The notes: a model not told the origin generated them from the sequence alone. Shown: positions 6,956 through 15,157, counted from the first letter of the stretch. The stretch: 18,997 bases of DNA from SLLG01 sp964403935 (GCA_964403935.1 CAYOIB010000051.1:1-18997), one strand, 5' to 3'. Numbers and translations: made by a program.

Positions 6956-7861
6956 ATGGTGGAGAAGCTGGGAAAGTGTGGCATGATTATCGATGCTCAC
7001 ACACATGCGTATGCCGCCGATGTGGTGGCGGACCCGGTTGAGTGGGGCCAGGCCCGGGGGGAGGATCATTGGGTCGAGCTTGTGACAACGGGCCCACAGG
7101 GTTGGGCCATGATGGGGGGGATGCTGGAACAGATGGATGCGCATGCGGTGGGAAAGGCTGTCCTTGCGGGCTGGTACTGGGAGCATCTGAGAACTGCGGA
7201 AGAGCAAAATGCTTGGCACCTTGACTGGGCGACGGCGGCACCCGGGCGCTTTCTGCCCTTCATATCGACACAGCCCAGCGCGGGCGAGGCCTGTCTCCGC
7301 TCGGTTAAAGCGGCCTTGGAGACGGGTCGATTTTTTGGCATTGGGGAGCTCATGCCAGCAGCGCAGGGGTTTTCGCTCCGGGACGACACTTTTCAGGAGC
7401 TCTGTAAATTGGCGCATAAAGCTGATGTTCCTGTGCTCCTGCATGTCACTGAGCCTGTGGGCCATTCCTATCCAGGGCGGCTCGACACCCCGCTCGAGGA
7501 TTACGTGTGGCTCGCTGAGCAGCATCCCGAGCTCAAGCTGATCCTGGCGCATTGGGGGGGCGGGCTTCCCTTTTTCATGCATAATCGGCGAGTGCGCCGG
7601 GCTCTTCATCGAGTCTGGTTCGACACGGCCGCCAGTCCACTTCTTTACAGTGCGGCTGTCTGGGATTCTGTCGTCCGCTGTGTTGGCAGCGATCGCATCC
7701 TCTTTGGAACGGACTACCCTCTGAAACTCTACCCCCGACAAGATCTGGTACCGGGATACGCCCGCATTCTGGACGAGATTGCCGCGGCCCTGCCGGAAAA
7801 GGCTATCCGCGATGCAGTTTTGGGCGGCAATGCCAGCAGGCTTTTTAACATCACCGATTGA
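6956..7861 (+). CDS. Metal-dependent amidohydrolase (Amidohydro_2-like, TIM-barrel)
   Basis: A 301-residue TIM-barrel hydrolase or decarboxylase of the amidohydrolase superfamily. Metal-site residues are in canonical order: DAHTHA with His15 and His17, GIGEL with Glu131, LLHVTEP with His163, LAHWGGG with His199, and FGTDYP with Asp253. The final LGGNASRLFN is the usual C-terminal motif. The start at 6956 has GGAG 6-7 bases upstream; an ATG at 6983, directly before IIDAHTHA, matches typical family N-termini and is a good alternative. It diverges from ispF across the repeat region. The substrate is not deducible. A 29-codon ORF resembling a Nif3 start follows 10 bases after its stop. Confidence 0.88.
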   Translation: MVEKLGKCGMIIDAHTHAYAADVVADPVEWGQARGEDHWVELVTTGPQGWAMMGGMLEQMDAHAVGKAVLAGWYWEHLRTAEEQNAWHLDWATAAPGRFLPFISTQPSAGEACLRSVKAALETGRFFGIGELMPAAQGFSLRDDTFQELCKLAHKADVPVLLHVTEPVGHSYPGRLDTPLEDYVWLAEQHPELKLILAHWGGGLPFFMHNRRVRRALHRVWFDTAASPLLYSAAVWDSVVRCVGSDRILFGTDYPLKLYPRQDLVPGYARILDEIAAALPEKAIRDAVLGGNASRLFNITD

Positions 7862-7871
7862 GGGCGCCTTC

Positions 7872-7961
7872 ATGGCTTATGCCCATTATCCGCCCCTGCG
7901 GGTGAAAGACCTTTTAAAAGAACTTAGGCAATTCGCCCCAGCCTTGCCTCCGCCGGAGTAA
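7872..7961 (+). pseudogene. Possible truncated start of a Nif3-like gene
   Basis: An ATG opens a 29-codon frame whose residues 9-29 (LRVKDLLKELRQFAPALPPPE) resemble the start of Nif3/DUF34 dinuclear-metal proteins (pattern VKDLL..LE.FAP...), and then stops at TAA. None of the expected continuation (the WDNVGLxxG block that follows in the family) is present in any frame before the next gene at 7992. What I see is only the short frame and this resemblance. The inference is a remnant left by a deletion between here and the pseudokinase gene. It could instead be a tiny real peptide gene or chance. Confidence 0.35.
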
Positions 7962-7991
7962 ATGTAAAGAACCTGTGTCAGGATCGACCTC

Positions 7992-10900
7992 ATGCCATAC
8001 ACATCGGTTATAACCAGCTCCCTGCTGGACGCTGGGGAAATGATTGGCGACTACGCCATTTTGCGTTGTATCAGCCTTGGGCTGCTCGGTGGTATTTATC
8101 ATGCCCGGGATCGTCGCCTCGGGGGGGACTGCCTCCTGCAAATTCTTCCAGAGGAGCTGACGCGGAAACCCAGTCCTCTTCAAGCAATTGAATCTGCCAT
8201 CAAGTCCCTTCGAGAGGCCAAGGCAAAGCCTCTTCTCGTGCCGGATCTCGTTGAGGAAGTGAGCGGGCGCGTGTGCTTGAGGTTTCCGTTTGTGGACGGG
8301 ATCACCTTGGCGGATTATGTAGCGGCGCCGGGTCGAAGTGAAGGCCTTCCCGAATCCGAGGTAGGGTTTCTCCTGGCTGGGGTCAGCGAAGCCGTTGAGG
8401 CCGCCTGTGCCGCAGGTGTTCCGCACCTGACGCTGGTCCCGGAGAACGTTCTGATCACCACCGAAGGCGCAGTCCATGTCCACGGGTTTGGCCTATTTGG
8501 TGCCCTTCACCGGCGACGGTTCGAGATGTTCGTCAGCACCGCGATCAACCCCCTCTCGGAAGCCAGCGGAACAACTGTTTTTACCGCAATCGATGCAATC
8601 GCCCCTGAAGTCCGGAATGAAGAGCCGGGCAATGAGCAGAGCGATGTCTATTCGCTTGGCGTGATGGGCTACTACCTTCTCACGGGAAACAAACTGGGAC
8701 ACGATGAGTGGGGACTACTCGAACACCGCGACGACATCGCCCCCGGTTGGGACGTGCTTCTTCGCTCTGCCACGGAAGTAAAACTCAACGAACGCTACGG
8801 TAACGTAAGCGCCTTCCGCGCTGATCTGGTGTCGGTTACCGACCTGACCACACCCACCCTGAGCGACGCCGCCCACACAACGGCCTCCAAAGTCGCTGGC
8901 TCAAAACGAAGCATTCGGGCGGCAAAGAAGAAGAAGAAATCCAGTCGCCTGGGCCGGATCCTGATCGGCTCCGCTGCGCTAACGGTTTTAGGATTAGTGA
9001 CAGCGAGCCTTCTCCCCGGTATCCTTTTTGATGATGCGGCGGACAAGTCCCGGGCTGGACCGGTGCACCCGAGCGCACTGGCCGATCCCCAGAATGCCAA
9101 TGTCATCCTATCCGTCATCCCATCCCGGGGAAGCGGGCGCATTCTGACGCTGGGGAATCAAAAGTTCCATTACACGGACGGATCAATTGGTCTGGATCTC
9201 ACCCCCGGCTTACATCGCGTGCAACTGAGCGCAGAGGGATTCCGGCCGACCGTTGTGGAAATCGATGTCGCCCGGAATATCGTTCGTGAGCAGGTTCAAC
9301 TCGAAGGCGTATGGGGGCGTCTCCAGATTGAAGGACAGCCCGGGACCGGTGTTTATGCGGCTTCGGGCAGTGGCGAGGTCCTGACCTTCGTCGACGAAAT
9401 CCCCTCCGACGGGGTGCTCCGGATCGACGACCGGTTGCTCGCACGTTCCTACATTCTCGAACTGCGGCAAGAAGGTTATGAGCCCATGCTCCTGGAGAAC
9501 GTGACTCTCAAAGAAGAAGAGTGGACACACCTTGAAGCTTTCCTTGTGGCGAAGCCCGGGACGCTTCGCGTGTCCACTTCTGAAGCGGGAATTCCGGTTG
9601 CGGTGGACGGTCAGGCACACGGTGTTTCGCCTTTGATCCTTGAAGGGCTGGCCGTTGGTCAACCCATCGTGGTGACCGTTGGTGGCTCAGGCTGGCGGGC
9701 GAAAGAGCAGTCAATCACTCTGGCCGCTGGCGAAACAACAGACATTGATTTTGGCGAGATTGAAGCTGCCCGCGGCGATCTGGACCTCACTGTTCGGACC
9801 CGGGCCGGCCCCATAGACCCGGCGCAGCTCGACGTCTTGCGCGTGAAACTGGGCGAGGCAGAAATCGCAGGGAAAGCGTCTCTTAAACTCACTGCGACGG
9901 CGGGGGCCCATCGCCTCGTCATCGAACACCCTGATTTCACCACCTACTCCGCTCCTGTGGAGATCAAGGACCGGGAAACCACTGCCCTTGAGGCTGTTCT
10001 GGCTCCCCTTCCCTCCACCCTCCGGCTGTCCCGCACGACTCTCGGGAGTATGTCCTTCCGCTTGTTCATCGACGGGGTTCCGCAGGAAAACGTCTTCTCC
10101 GGCATCGAACTTCCCGCTGAGACCGAAATTGAAGCGACGCTCTTGGTCCGGGATCACGAGCCCCACCGGGAGCGACTGATTCTGCGGGCCGGTGCCGATC
10201 TTCTCTGGGAACCCGAATTGCAGCCCCTCGCAGGCCCCGGATCGGGAGAACCGTGGGGCGTCCCTTACTTGGACTATAATTTCAATTGGTTCCCTCCGGG
10301 AACCTTCCGGATGGGCAGTCCTCAGAATGAACCCGACCGCCTTCCAACGGAAGGACCGACGACGACCGTTATCTTTGAGCACGGGTTCTGGGTGGCCATC
10401 CATGAAACGTCCCAAGTCCTCTATGAGCACTTCATGGAGGCAAACCCCAGCAAGTTTGTTGGTCCCGGGCTGCCGGTCGACAGTGTCACCTGGCTGGAAG
10501 CATCTACCTTTGCCCAGCGCCTGACCCAGCGGGAAGCTGCGGCGGGTCGCCTCCCTCCCGGCTATGAGTACCGCCTTCCGACGGAAGCCGAGTGGGAGTA
10601 TGCTGCCCGAAGTGGAAGCAGCGAGGCCTTCCATTGGGGGACGGTGGCGGATGCTTCCGTGGCCAATGTCCGAGGCCGTTACCCACGAACCTTTGACCGC
10701 CGCGTCGCCCACATTGAAGTGGAGGATCGCTACGGGACCCTTCCCGTGGGCAGCTTCCAGCCGAATTCGTCTGGTCTTTATGATGTGCATGGAAACGTGC
10801 GCGAATGGACCCTCGACTTCTACAATGACCGGCATCCTGGCGGGCGCCGAATCCAGCCCTACAGGGACAACGGGCAACGCGGCCACGTCGTCCGGGGCGG

Positions 10901-11021
10901 TGGATGGGAAGACTTTGCCCATCGAGCCCGCGCCGCCGCCCGCGATCGTGCTTCAGCCGATGCCCGCAATCACGCTACCGGCTTCAGGATCGTGCTCGCT
11001 CCGATCCTCTCCGGGCATTGA
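7992..11021 (+). CDS. Pseudokinase - TM - PEGA-like repeats - FGE/SUMF1-like fusion protein
   Basis: A 1009-residue membrane protein. Residues 17-280 are a Ser/Thr-kinase fold: glycine loop SLGLLGGIY (28-36), HLTLVPENVLI (145-155), APE (204-206), SDVYSLGVMGYYLLTG (217-232). However, the ATP lysine is Gln50, the HRD aspartate is Thr147, its partner lysine Val149, and DFG is GFG (Gly165), so phosphotransfer is unlikely. A KKKKK cluster (312-316) precedes one membrane helix (about 322-342). Residues 370-745 are beta-rich segments with PEGA-like phrases (GLHRVQLSAEGF, GAHRLVIEHPDF). Residues 760-1003 are an FGE-sulfatase domain (RMGSP, YRLPTEAEWEYAARSG, GNVREWT, GGGWEDFAHRARAAARDRA). No cysteine occurs outside the cytoplasmic part, so no formylglycine-generating chemistry is expected. 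Likely role: an envelope-spanning sensor or scaffold (inference). Confidence 0.88.
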   Translation: MPYTSVITSSLLDAGEMIGDYAILRCISLGLLGGIYHARDRRLGGDCLLQILPEELTRKPSPLQAIESAIKSLREAKAKPLLVPDLVEEVSGRVCLRFPFVDGITLADYVAAPGRSEGLPESEVGFLLAGVSEAVEAACAAGVPHLTLVPENVLITTEGAVHVHGFGLFGALHRRRFEMFVSTAINPLSEASGTTVFTAIDAIAPEVRNEEPGNEQSDVYSLGVMGYYLLTGNKLGHDEWGLLEHRDDIAPGWDVLLRSATEVKLNERYGNVSAFRADLVSVTDLTTPTLSDAAHTTASKVAGSKRSIRAAKKKKKSSRLGRILIGSAALTVLGLVTASLLPGILFDDAADKSRAGPVHPSALADPQNANVILSVIPSRGSGRILTLGNQKFHYTDGSIGLDLTPGLHRVQLSAEGFRPTVVEIDVARNIVREQVQLEGVWGRLQIEGQPGTGVYAASGSGEVLTFVDEIPSDGVLRIDDRLLARSYILELRQEGYEPMLLENVTLKEEEWTHLEAFLVAKPGTLRVSTSEAGIPVAVDGQAHGVSPLILEGLAVGQPIVVTVGGSGWRAKEQSITLAAGETTDIDFGEIEAARGDLDLTVRTRAGPIDPAQLDVLRVKLGEAEIAGKASLKLTATAGAHRLVIEHPDFTTYSAPVEIKDRETTALEAVLAPLPSTLRLSRTTLGSMSFRLFIDGVPQENVFSGIELPAETEIEATLLVRDHEPHRERLILRAGADLLWEPELQPLAGPGSGEPWGVPYLDYNFNWFPPGTFRMGSPQNEPDRLPTEGPTTTVIFEHGFWVAIHETSQVLYEHFMEANPSKFVGPGLPVDSVTWLEASTFAQRLTQREAAAGRLPPGYEYRLPTEAEWEYAARSGSSEAFHWGTVADASVANVRGRYPRTFDRRVAHIEVEDRYGTLPVGSFQPNSSGLYDVHGNVREWTLDFYNDRHPGGRRIQPYRDNGQRGHVVRGGGWEDFAHRARAAARDRASADARNHATGFRIVLAPILSGH

Positions 11022-11135
11022 CATTTCGATGGACGCGACCGCTCCCTGCTTGCGCTCGCCGCATGGGTGGCATAGCCGTAGTGGAATTTATTGGGCGCTA
11101 AATCCCTCTAGTTCCGGTTACGATCCCCGAATTCC

Positions 11136-11723
11136 ATGAAAGCTCACACCGCGCAATTCCTGGCACCCCTTCTCCTTGCAGCGTCCTTGATGACAGGAGG
11201 CTGCCAATCCGCTTCGAACAACCCCCAGACCACGACAGGTGCCGCCATCGGAGCGGCATCCGGGGCCGTTCTCGGTGCCATCATCGGGCACCAGAGTGGC
11301 CGGCAAGGTGAAGGAGCTGCCATCGGGGCGGCCGCCGGGGCTGTCTTCGGAGGAGCGGTCGGAGCAAGCCGGGACCATGAAGAGCGCAATCGGGAAGAAG
11401 CCCTCCGCCGGCAGCGCGAATACAACCTTGAAATGGCCCAGATCCAGCGAGAAAAGGAAGCCGCTGAAGCCGAGCGCAATCGCCAGCTTTCCATTGCTCA
11501 GGGAAGGACCGTCTCGGAACGGGAAGTTTTCGAAGCCGAACAACGTGCGAAAGCCGCGGAAGAACGCCTCAAGCAACTTGAAGCCGAGCAGCAAGCGGCT
11601 CTCACCCGCCAGCGCGCCATCGAAGAAGCTCACCGGCGTGAACAGGAAGCTCTCGAACGCATCCGGCGAATGGAGGCCGAAGGAACCACGGCCCAAAGCG
11701 GATCTTCTGAATCTGTTGAATAA
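11136..11723 (+). CDS. Glycine-zipper lipoprotein with coiled coil
   Basis: A 195-residue predicted lipoprotein. A signal peptide (MKAHTAQFLAPLLLAASLMTGGC) ends at a lipobox with Cys23; Thr at -3 is not ideal. Residues 34-78 are a double glycine zipper (GAAIGAASGAVLGAIIGH, then GAAIGAAAGAVFGGAVGA), as in YMGG/OmpA-type glycine-zipper domains that insert into or oligomerise at membranes. Residues 81-180 are a charged Glu/Arg/Gln-rich helix, almost certainly a coiled coil. It starts 114 bases after the pseudokinase fusion and ends 5 bases before the next lipoprotein gene, so those two are one transcriptional unit. A structural role in the outer membrane or periplasm is inferred. Confidence 0.8.
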   Translation: MKAHTAQFLAPLLLAASLMTGGCQSASNNPQTTTGAAIGAASGAVLGAIIGHQSGRQGEGAAIGAAAGAVFGGAVGASRDHEERNREEALRRQREYNLEMAQIQREKEAAEAERNRQLSIAQGRTVSEREVFEAEQRAKAAEERLKQLEAEQQAALTRQRAIEEAHRREQEALERIRRMEAEGTTAQSGSSESVE

Positions 11724-11728
11724 TCCTG

Positions 11729-12469
11729 ATGCTCCAACTCCCCTCACCGATCCGCCCTTTTCTCCTCCCCGTGCTTGCGGGGTTCATCCTCGCGGGTTGT
11801 GCCTCATCCCCTCAGCGAGCCTTCAGAGTGGACGCCCTGCGGGACCCCGGCTTCAGGCCCGTGGCCTCCGAAAACGGCTCCATCCCCTACTTTATCGAAC
11901 CCACCTACGAACTGCAGGCGGGCGAACAGCTTCGCTTCCGTGAAGCGGCCTCTTATGTGGAAACCGCCCTCGCGGGAAGAGGCTACTACCGGACAATAGA
12001 ACGCGAGCGGGCAGATCTTCTCCTGCGAATGGACGCCTCTATCTCTGAACCCATTTCCGAAACGCAGTCCTATTCCGAGCCGGTCTATGTACGGCGCTGG
12101 GGTTACTCTCATGTTGTTCGCGTGCCTGTTCGCAATGAACAGGGGGCAGTCGTCGGCTTTACCCACTCCAGGATTTATGAACCTCCGCGGAATGAATTTG
12201 CCGGGTGGACCGACCGGGTCCGCCAGACAACGGTCTACGAAAAATCCCTCTCCCTGACGGCTTACGCCTTTGATGATGAGAGAAATCGGGGAGCCGAGCG
12301 CTGGACCTTGAATGTCTCGGCCATTGATCAAACGAGCGATCTACGCAGCTACTTGCCTCTCCTGGTCGCCGCGGGAATGCCATACATCGGAGAACAAACA
12401 CAGGGCCAAGTCATCGTTCGCATGCGCGACGATGATGAAAAGATTGCCTTCATCCGCCGCGGTTCCTGA
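11729..12469 (+). CDS. DUF4136-like envelope lipoprotein
   Basis: A 246-residue lipoprotein: the hydrophobic signal ends in FILAGCASS, a clean lipobox with Cys24. The mature part has the pattern REAASYVETALAGRGYYRTIERERADLLLRMDASI (about 70-104), as in DUF4136-type lipoproteins where a conserved helix ends in L..+GY and is followed by ADLLL. It continues with a Tyr/Arg-rich beta region and a WTLNVSAID strand. No enzymatic motif. It begins 5 bases after the glycine-zipper lipoprotein stop and is followed by the Nudix gene 11 bases on. Family assignment is by resemblance only; function is unknown, and envelope location is the firm part. Confidence 0.72.
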   Translation: MLQLPSPIRPFLLPVLAGFILAGCASSPQRAFRVDALRDPGFRPVASENGSIPYFIEPTYELQAGEQLRFREAASYVETALAGRGYYRTIERERADLLLRMDASISEPISETQSYSEPVYVRRWGYSHVVRVPVRNEQGAVVGFTHSRIYEPPRNEFAGWTDRVRQTTVYEKSLSLTAYAFDDERNRGAERWTLNVSAIDQTSDLRSYLPLLVAAGMPYIGEQTQGQVIVRMRDDDEKIAFIRRGS

Positions 12470-12480
12470 TTTTTTGAGGT

Positions 12481-12987
12481 GTGACTGCCTCTCTCGAATG
12501 GCTCGACGTTGTCGACGAAAAGGACCGTGTGATCGATCGTGCCCCCCGCGACCAAGTGCATGCAAAGGGGTTTCGGCACCGGGCGGTTCATATCCTCCTC
12601 CGTAACCGCCAGGGCCATGTCTTCCTCCAGCGTCGGTCATTCCTGAAAGATACCTTCCCCGGATGCTGGGATTCCTCCGCCTCCGGCCATGTTGAATCGG
12701 GGGAAGATTATGATACAGCCATGAGACGCGAGCTTCAGGAGGAAATCGGATGGAGCCCCGGCCCCGACGAAACCCTCCCTGAGCCCATCCTCCGCCTTCC
12801 GGCCCAGCCTCTTACCGGGGCCGAGTTCGTATGGGTCTACGCCGGGACAACCGAAGGCCCCTTTGAGCTCAACCCCAGCGAGATCATTGAAGGCCGCTGG
12901 CTCCCCCCCGCAGAGATCAGCTCCTGGATCGATCGTGATCCCGCCGCCTTCGCCGATGCCTTTCGACTCATTTGGAGCAAAATTTAG
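12481..12987 (+). CDS. Nudix hydrolase (IDI/YfcD-like)
   Basis: A 168-residue Nudix enzyme. The Nudix box GHVESGEDYDTAMRRELQEEIGW is complete at residues 69-91 (G-x5-E-x7-REUxEExGU), with all metal-binding Glu residues. The N-terminus EWLDVVDEKDRVIDRAPRDQVHAKGFRHRAVHI matches the isopentenyl-diphosphate isomerase-like/YfcD subgroup. The isomerase catalytic cysteine motif is absent (WDSSASGH instead), so a diphosphate hydrolase is more likely than IPP isomerase. The start is a GTG at 12481, required to include EWLDVVD; a GAGG lies almost directly against it, closer than usual. It closes a three-gene set after two lipoprotein genes; the metabolic link is not obvious. Confidence 0.87.
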   Translation: MTASLEWLDVVDEKDRVIDRAPRDQVHAKGFRHRAVHILLRNRQGHVFLQRRSFLKDTFPGCWDSSASGHVESGEDYDTAMRRELQEEIGWSPGPDETLPEPILRLPAQPLTGAEFVWVYAGTTEGPFELNPSEIIEGRWLPPAEISSWIDRDPAAFADAFRLIWSKI

Positions 12988-13258
12988 TTCATAGCGGGGG
13001 ATCCAGCACCCGAAGGCATCCGCTCAAAACAATCTGCCGATGGGCTGGGAACTTCCATTCAGCGGTGGGCATCGGCCGCTTAAGAGGCCACCCAAAAGAA
13101 GCACCGACCCCGGATTCAGCGCGTGGGAACATTTGCTCATAAACTCAATGCTCCCCTGGGGGATTCAGGCCACAAATCACCCGCTTTCTCAAATATAAGG
13201 TAGAGAAATGCGGATTGAGCTTTCTTGCCGGGACGAATCTCTCTAATGAGAGATGCCT
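12988..13258 (+). promoter_or_regulatory. Intergenic region with start-site hairpin before the GYF_2 gene
   Basis: About 270 bases without a gene. A TATAAG at 13194-13199 could be a -10 box, but no good -35 is seen at the right distance. ATCTCTC (13237-13243), loop TAAT, GAGAGAT (13248-13254) is a perfect 7-bp hairpin whose right arm contains the GAGAG purine run that would serve the ATG at 13259, and part of the alternative ATG at 13253. It could therefore mask the ribosome site. This is seen pairing; a regulatory effect is inference. Confidence 0.35.
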
Positions 13259-14338
13259 ATGCGATATTATTATGTTAACGCAAACAACGAGACCACTGGG
13301 CCTGTCGATGAAAATGCTCTAAAAGAACTCCTTCTCAATAAGGAGATTAACTTGAGCACCAATATTCTGAGAGAAGGCGATCCGGAAGGGAGCTGGACCC
13401 CTCTTTCACGCATTCCCGAATTTGCCGATGTGGTGCCACCGCCACCACCACCGGTATCGTCACCCTCTTTTTTCGCGGGAGACTGGCAGATGATGCCCGG
13501 AGAGTTTGTAGAGAAGTTCCTGACGCTTTCAAAAAACTGGCTCTCCGAAGCGCGGGCGAATCAGGTACGGGAGCAATCTGTCCGCTTCGGGCATTACGCG
13601 CTCGTGATTGCAGGCGTGGTCGGGCTGCTCTCGGCGATCATTGCGGCCATTCGCTTCGAGCAGGCCGAGCTCGTTTTCATTGGCATCCTTTTTATCGTCT
13701 TGCTGGCGGTGGCGCAGTTTACGGCCAGGCGCTTTCTGCACTCCTGCGCCGCCCTCCTGCGCGCCACCCCGACACGAACCTCAACCACCAGCATCTACGA
13801 TGTCATTGCTCTCGTTTACCTGGTCTTGGGAATCGCGCTCTTTCTCGGCATGACCTACGGCGCGATCCGCGGCGGCGGGTATGCCTTGCTCGGAATCCTT
13901 TTCGCACTCGTTACCCTGTTAATATTCCTCTCCTTGGCTGCGGCGAGCCTTCACACACGAATGCTGAATATCGAAACAGCCCACAACTCCAGTGCCGGCG
14001 AAGAAGCTGTCGGCATACTGGGCTATTTTCTGAAACTTATCCCGTTCATGGCACCCGTCATCTTCGGGCTGTTCACTATTCTCGGAGCGCTCATCCAAAT
14101 GGTGGCCGTATTCATCATCCTGTTTAATGAGCATGCCCTGTATGCCCTCAGTGGAATGCTCCCTCCAGCCGCAGGAGGTTCGTTGGCTGCACTCGGTGGC
14201 GTTATGATTGCCCTCTACGGAGCCCTCACTCCATTCATCGCCTACCTCTTATTCCTACTCTACTATCTCATTCTCGATATAGTGCGCTCCATCGTATCCA
14301 TTCCAGCGAAGCTTGATGCATTGAATAAGAACCGCTGA
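13259..14338 (+). CDS. GYF_2 (DUF4339) domain multi-pass membrane protein
   Basis: A 359-residue protein. The N-terminal GYF_2 domain covers about the first 55 residues: MRYYYVNANNETTGPVDENA, the GP motif, then a SWTPLSRIPEF end. In bacteria this domain is taken to bind proline-rich or peptide partners on the cytoplasmic side. A proline run (VPPPPPPV) links it to a hydrophobic region with about six membrane segments; numbering from 13259 they are near 112-130, 138-156, 181-201, 205-230, 256-288 and 311-343. I prefer ATG 13259 over ATG 13253 because the domain starts at RYYYV and the purine run sits at a better distance. It precedes two membrane-anchored coiled-coil proteins on the same strand. 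Function unknown. Confidence 0.8.
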   Translation: MRYYYVNANNETTGPVDENALKELLLNKEINLSTNILREGDPEGSWTPLSRIPEFADVVPPPPPPVSSPSFFAGDWQMMPGEFVEKFLTLSKNWLSEARANQVREQSVRFGHYALVIAGVVGLLSAIIAAIRFEQAELVFIGILFIVLLAVAQFTARRFLHSCAALLRATPTRTSTTSIYDVIALVYLVLGIALFLGMTYGAIRGGGYALLGILFALVTLLIFLSLAAASLHTRMLNIETAHNSSAGEEAVGILGYFLKLIPFMAPVIFGLFTILGALIQMVAVFIILFNEHALYALSGMLPPAAGGSLAALGGVMIALYGALTPFIAYLLFLLYYLILDIVRSIVSIPAKLDALNKNR

Positions 14339-14402
14339 AGGCTCGATCGCGAAAATCAGCTGGGTCCTTGCTTTTGGAAGGCAGATCCCGCACAGTATAA
14401 CC

Positions 14403-14419
14403 TTGGAGCTGGCCTCCAA
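14403..14419 (+). promoter_or_regulatory. Hairpin containing GGAG just before the coiled-coil gene
   Basis: TTGGAG (14403-14408), loop CTGGC, CTCCAA (14414-14419) is a perfect 6-bp stem ending six bases before the ATG at 14426. It contains the only GGAG near that start, so the ribosome site may be sequestered in mRNA. Pairing is seen; regulation is inferred. Confidence 0.35.
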
Positions 14420-14425
14420 TTTCTC

Positions 14426-15157
14426 ATGAAGACCCTTCTTGGTATACTTCTCCTCGCGGTCATTGTCTTCGGCGGTGCCTATCTGGTGAGCGATCCCTTC
14501 CGCACCAAGGTCAATGCTATCTTCAAGTCGGCCACCACCTGGACCGATGAGAATATTGCCAAGAACCCCCAAGGCTACCTGCAGTGGGCTCTGGCTGAAT
14601 TCGATGGGTTGGAAGATGCCCTGCGGGGACGCCGGGTGGGGCTACGCGCCCAACTAAACTCCCTGCAACGGAAACAGGAGGCCGATGCCCGCCAGGCTCA
14701 AATTGTTCACGAAAGACTTCAGGATTTGAAATCCGCCTATCGAACAGCGGCCGATGCCAATGCTTTTCCTGTCACATTGAACGGACTCAGAGCGGACGAA
14801 GATGAAATGCGCCAACTCATCATTGAAGCGGACCAGCGACTGGAGCTCTACGCCCGGAATGCCCGGCATTACGAACTCGCCCTCCCTCGAACCAAATCCG
14901 ATCTACAACGTGTCGAGTCTGCCCTGGACGCGCTTCGCGATCGCCGTGGCGAGGTGAGCCGTCAACTCCAGCAAGTGCAGGTGGATGCAGCCCTATCTGA
15001 CATCGAAGGAATCGACGACCGCATCAATGCCCTCCTTGATAGCACACGCTCCATCGCCTCCGAAGCCGGGCAAACGTTGAGGCTTGACGACGTGCTTCTT
15101 GAGAACCCGTCGGAACTCGATCGGCGGCGGTTCGAGGAAATCATGCGGCGCGAATGA
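14426..15157 (+). CDS. Membrane-anchored coiled-coil protein, unknown
   Basis: A 243-residue protein I do not recognise. Residues 2-20 (KTLLGILLLAVIVFGGAYL) form one N-terminal membrane helix or uncleaved signal anchor with no lipobox. The rest is almost entirely helical and charged. Long heptad-like stretches at about 55-110 and 125-210 are rich in Arg, Glu, Gln and Leu (for example LRAQLNSLQRKQEADARQAQ), indicating a coiled coil. No enzyme motif is present. The stop overlaps the next gene's ATG by four bases (ATGA), so the two are translationally coupled and probably form a complex. The preceding GYF_2 membrane gene on the same strand may belong to the same unit. Confidence 0.75.
   Translation: MKTLLGILLLAVIVFGGAYLVSDPFRTKVNAIFKSATTWTDENIAKNPQGYLQWALAEFDGLEDALRGRRVGLRAQLNSLQRKQEADARQAQIVHERLQDLKSAYRTAADANAFPVTLNGLRADEDEMRQLIIEADQRLELYARNARHYELALPRTKSDLQRVESALDALRDRRGEVSRQLQQVQVDAALSDIEGIDDRINALLDSTRSIASEAGQTLRLDDVLLENPSELDRRRFEEIMRRE

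Noticed and set aside
6917..7873. Minus-strand open frame of 318 codons.
   Set aside because: Antisense to the amidohydrolase, whose full set of metal ligands is readable on the plus strand.
9711..10922. Minus-strand open frame of 403 codons.
   Set aside because: It is the antisense shadow of the PEGA/FGE half of the 1009-residue protein; composition and lack of motifs fit a GC-rich shadow frame.
10269..11021. Active formylglycine-generating (sulfatase-maturing) enzyme.
   Set aside because: No cysteine in the domain, and no sulfatase gene nearby.
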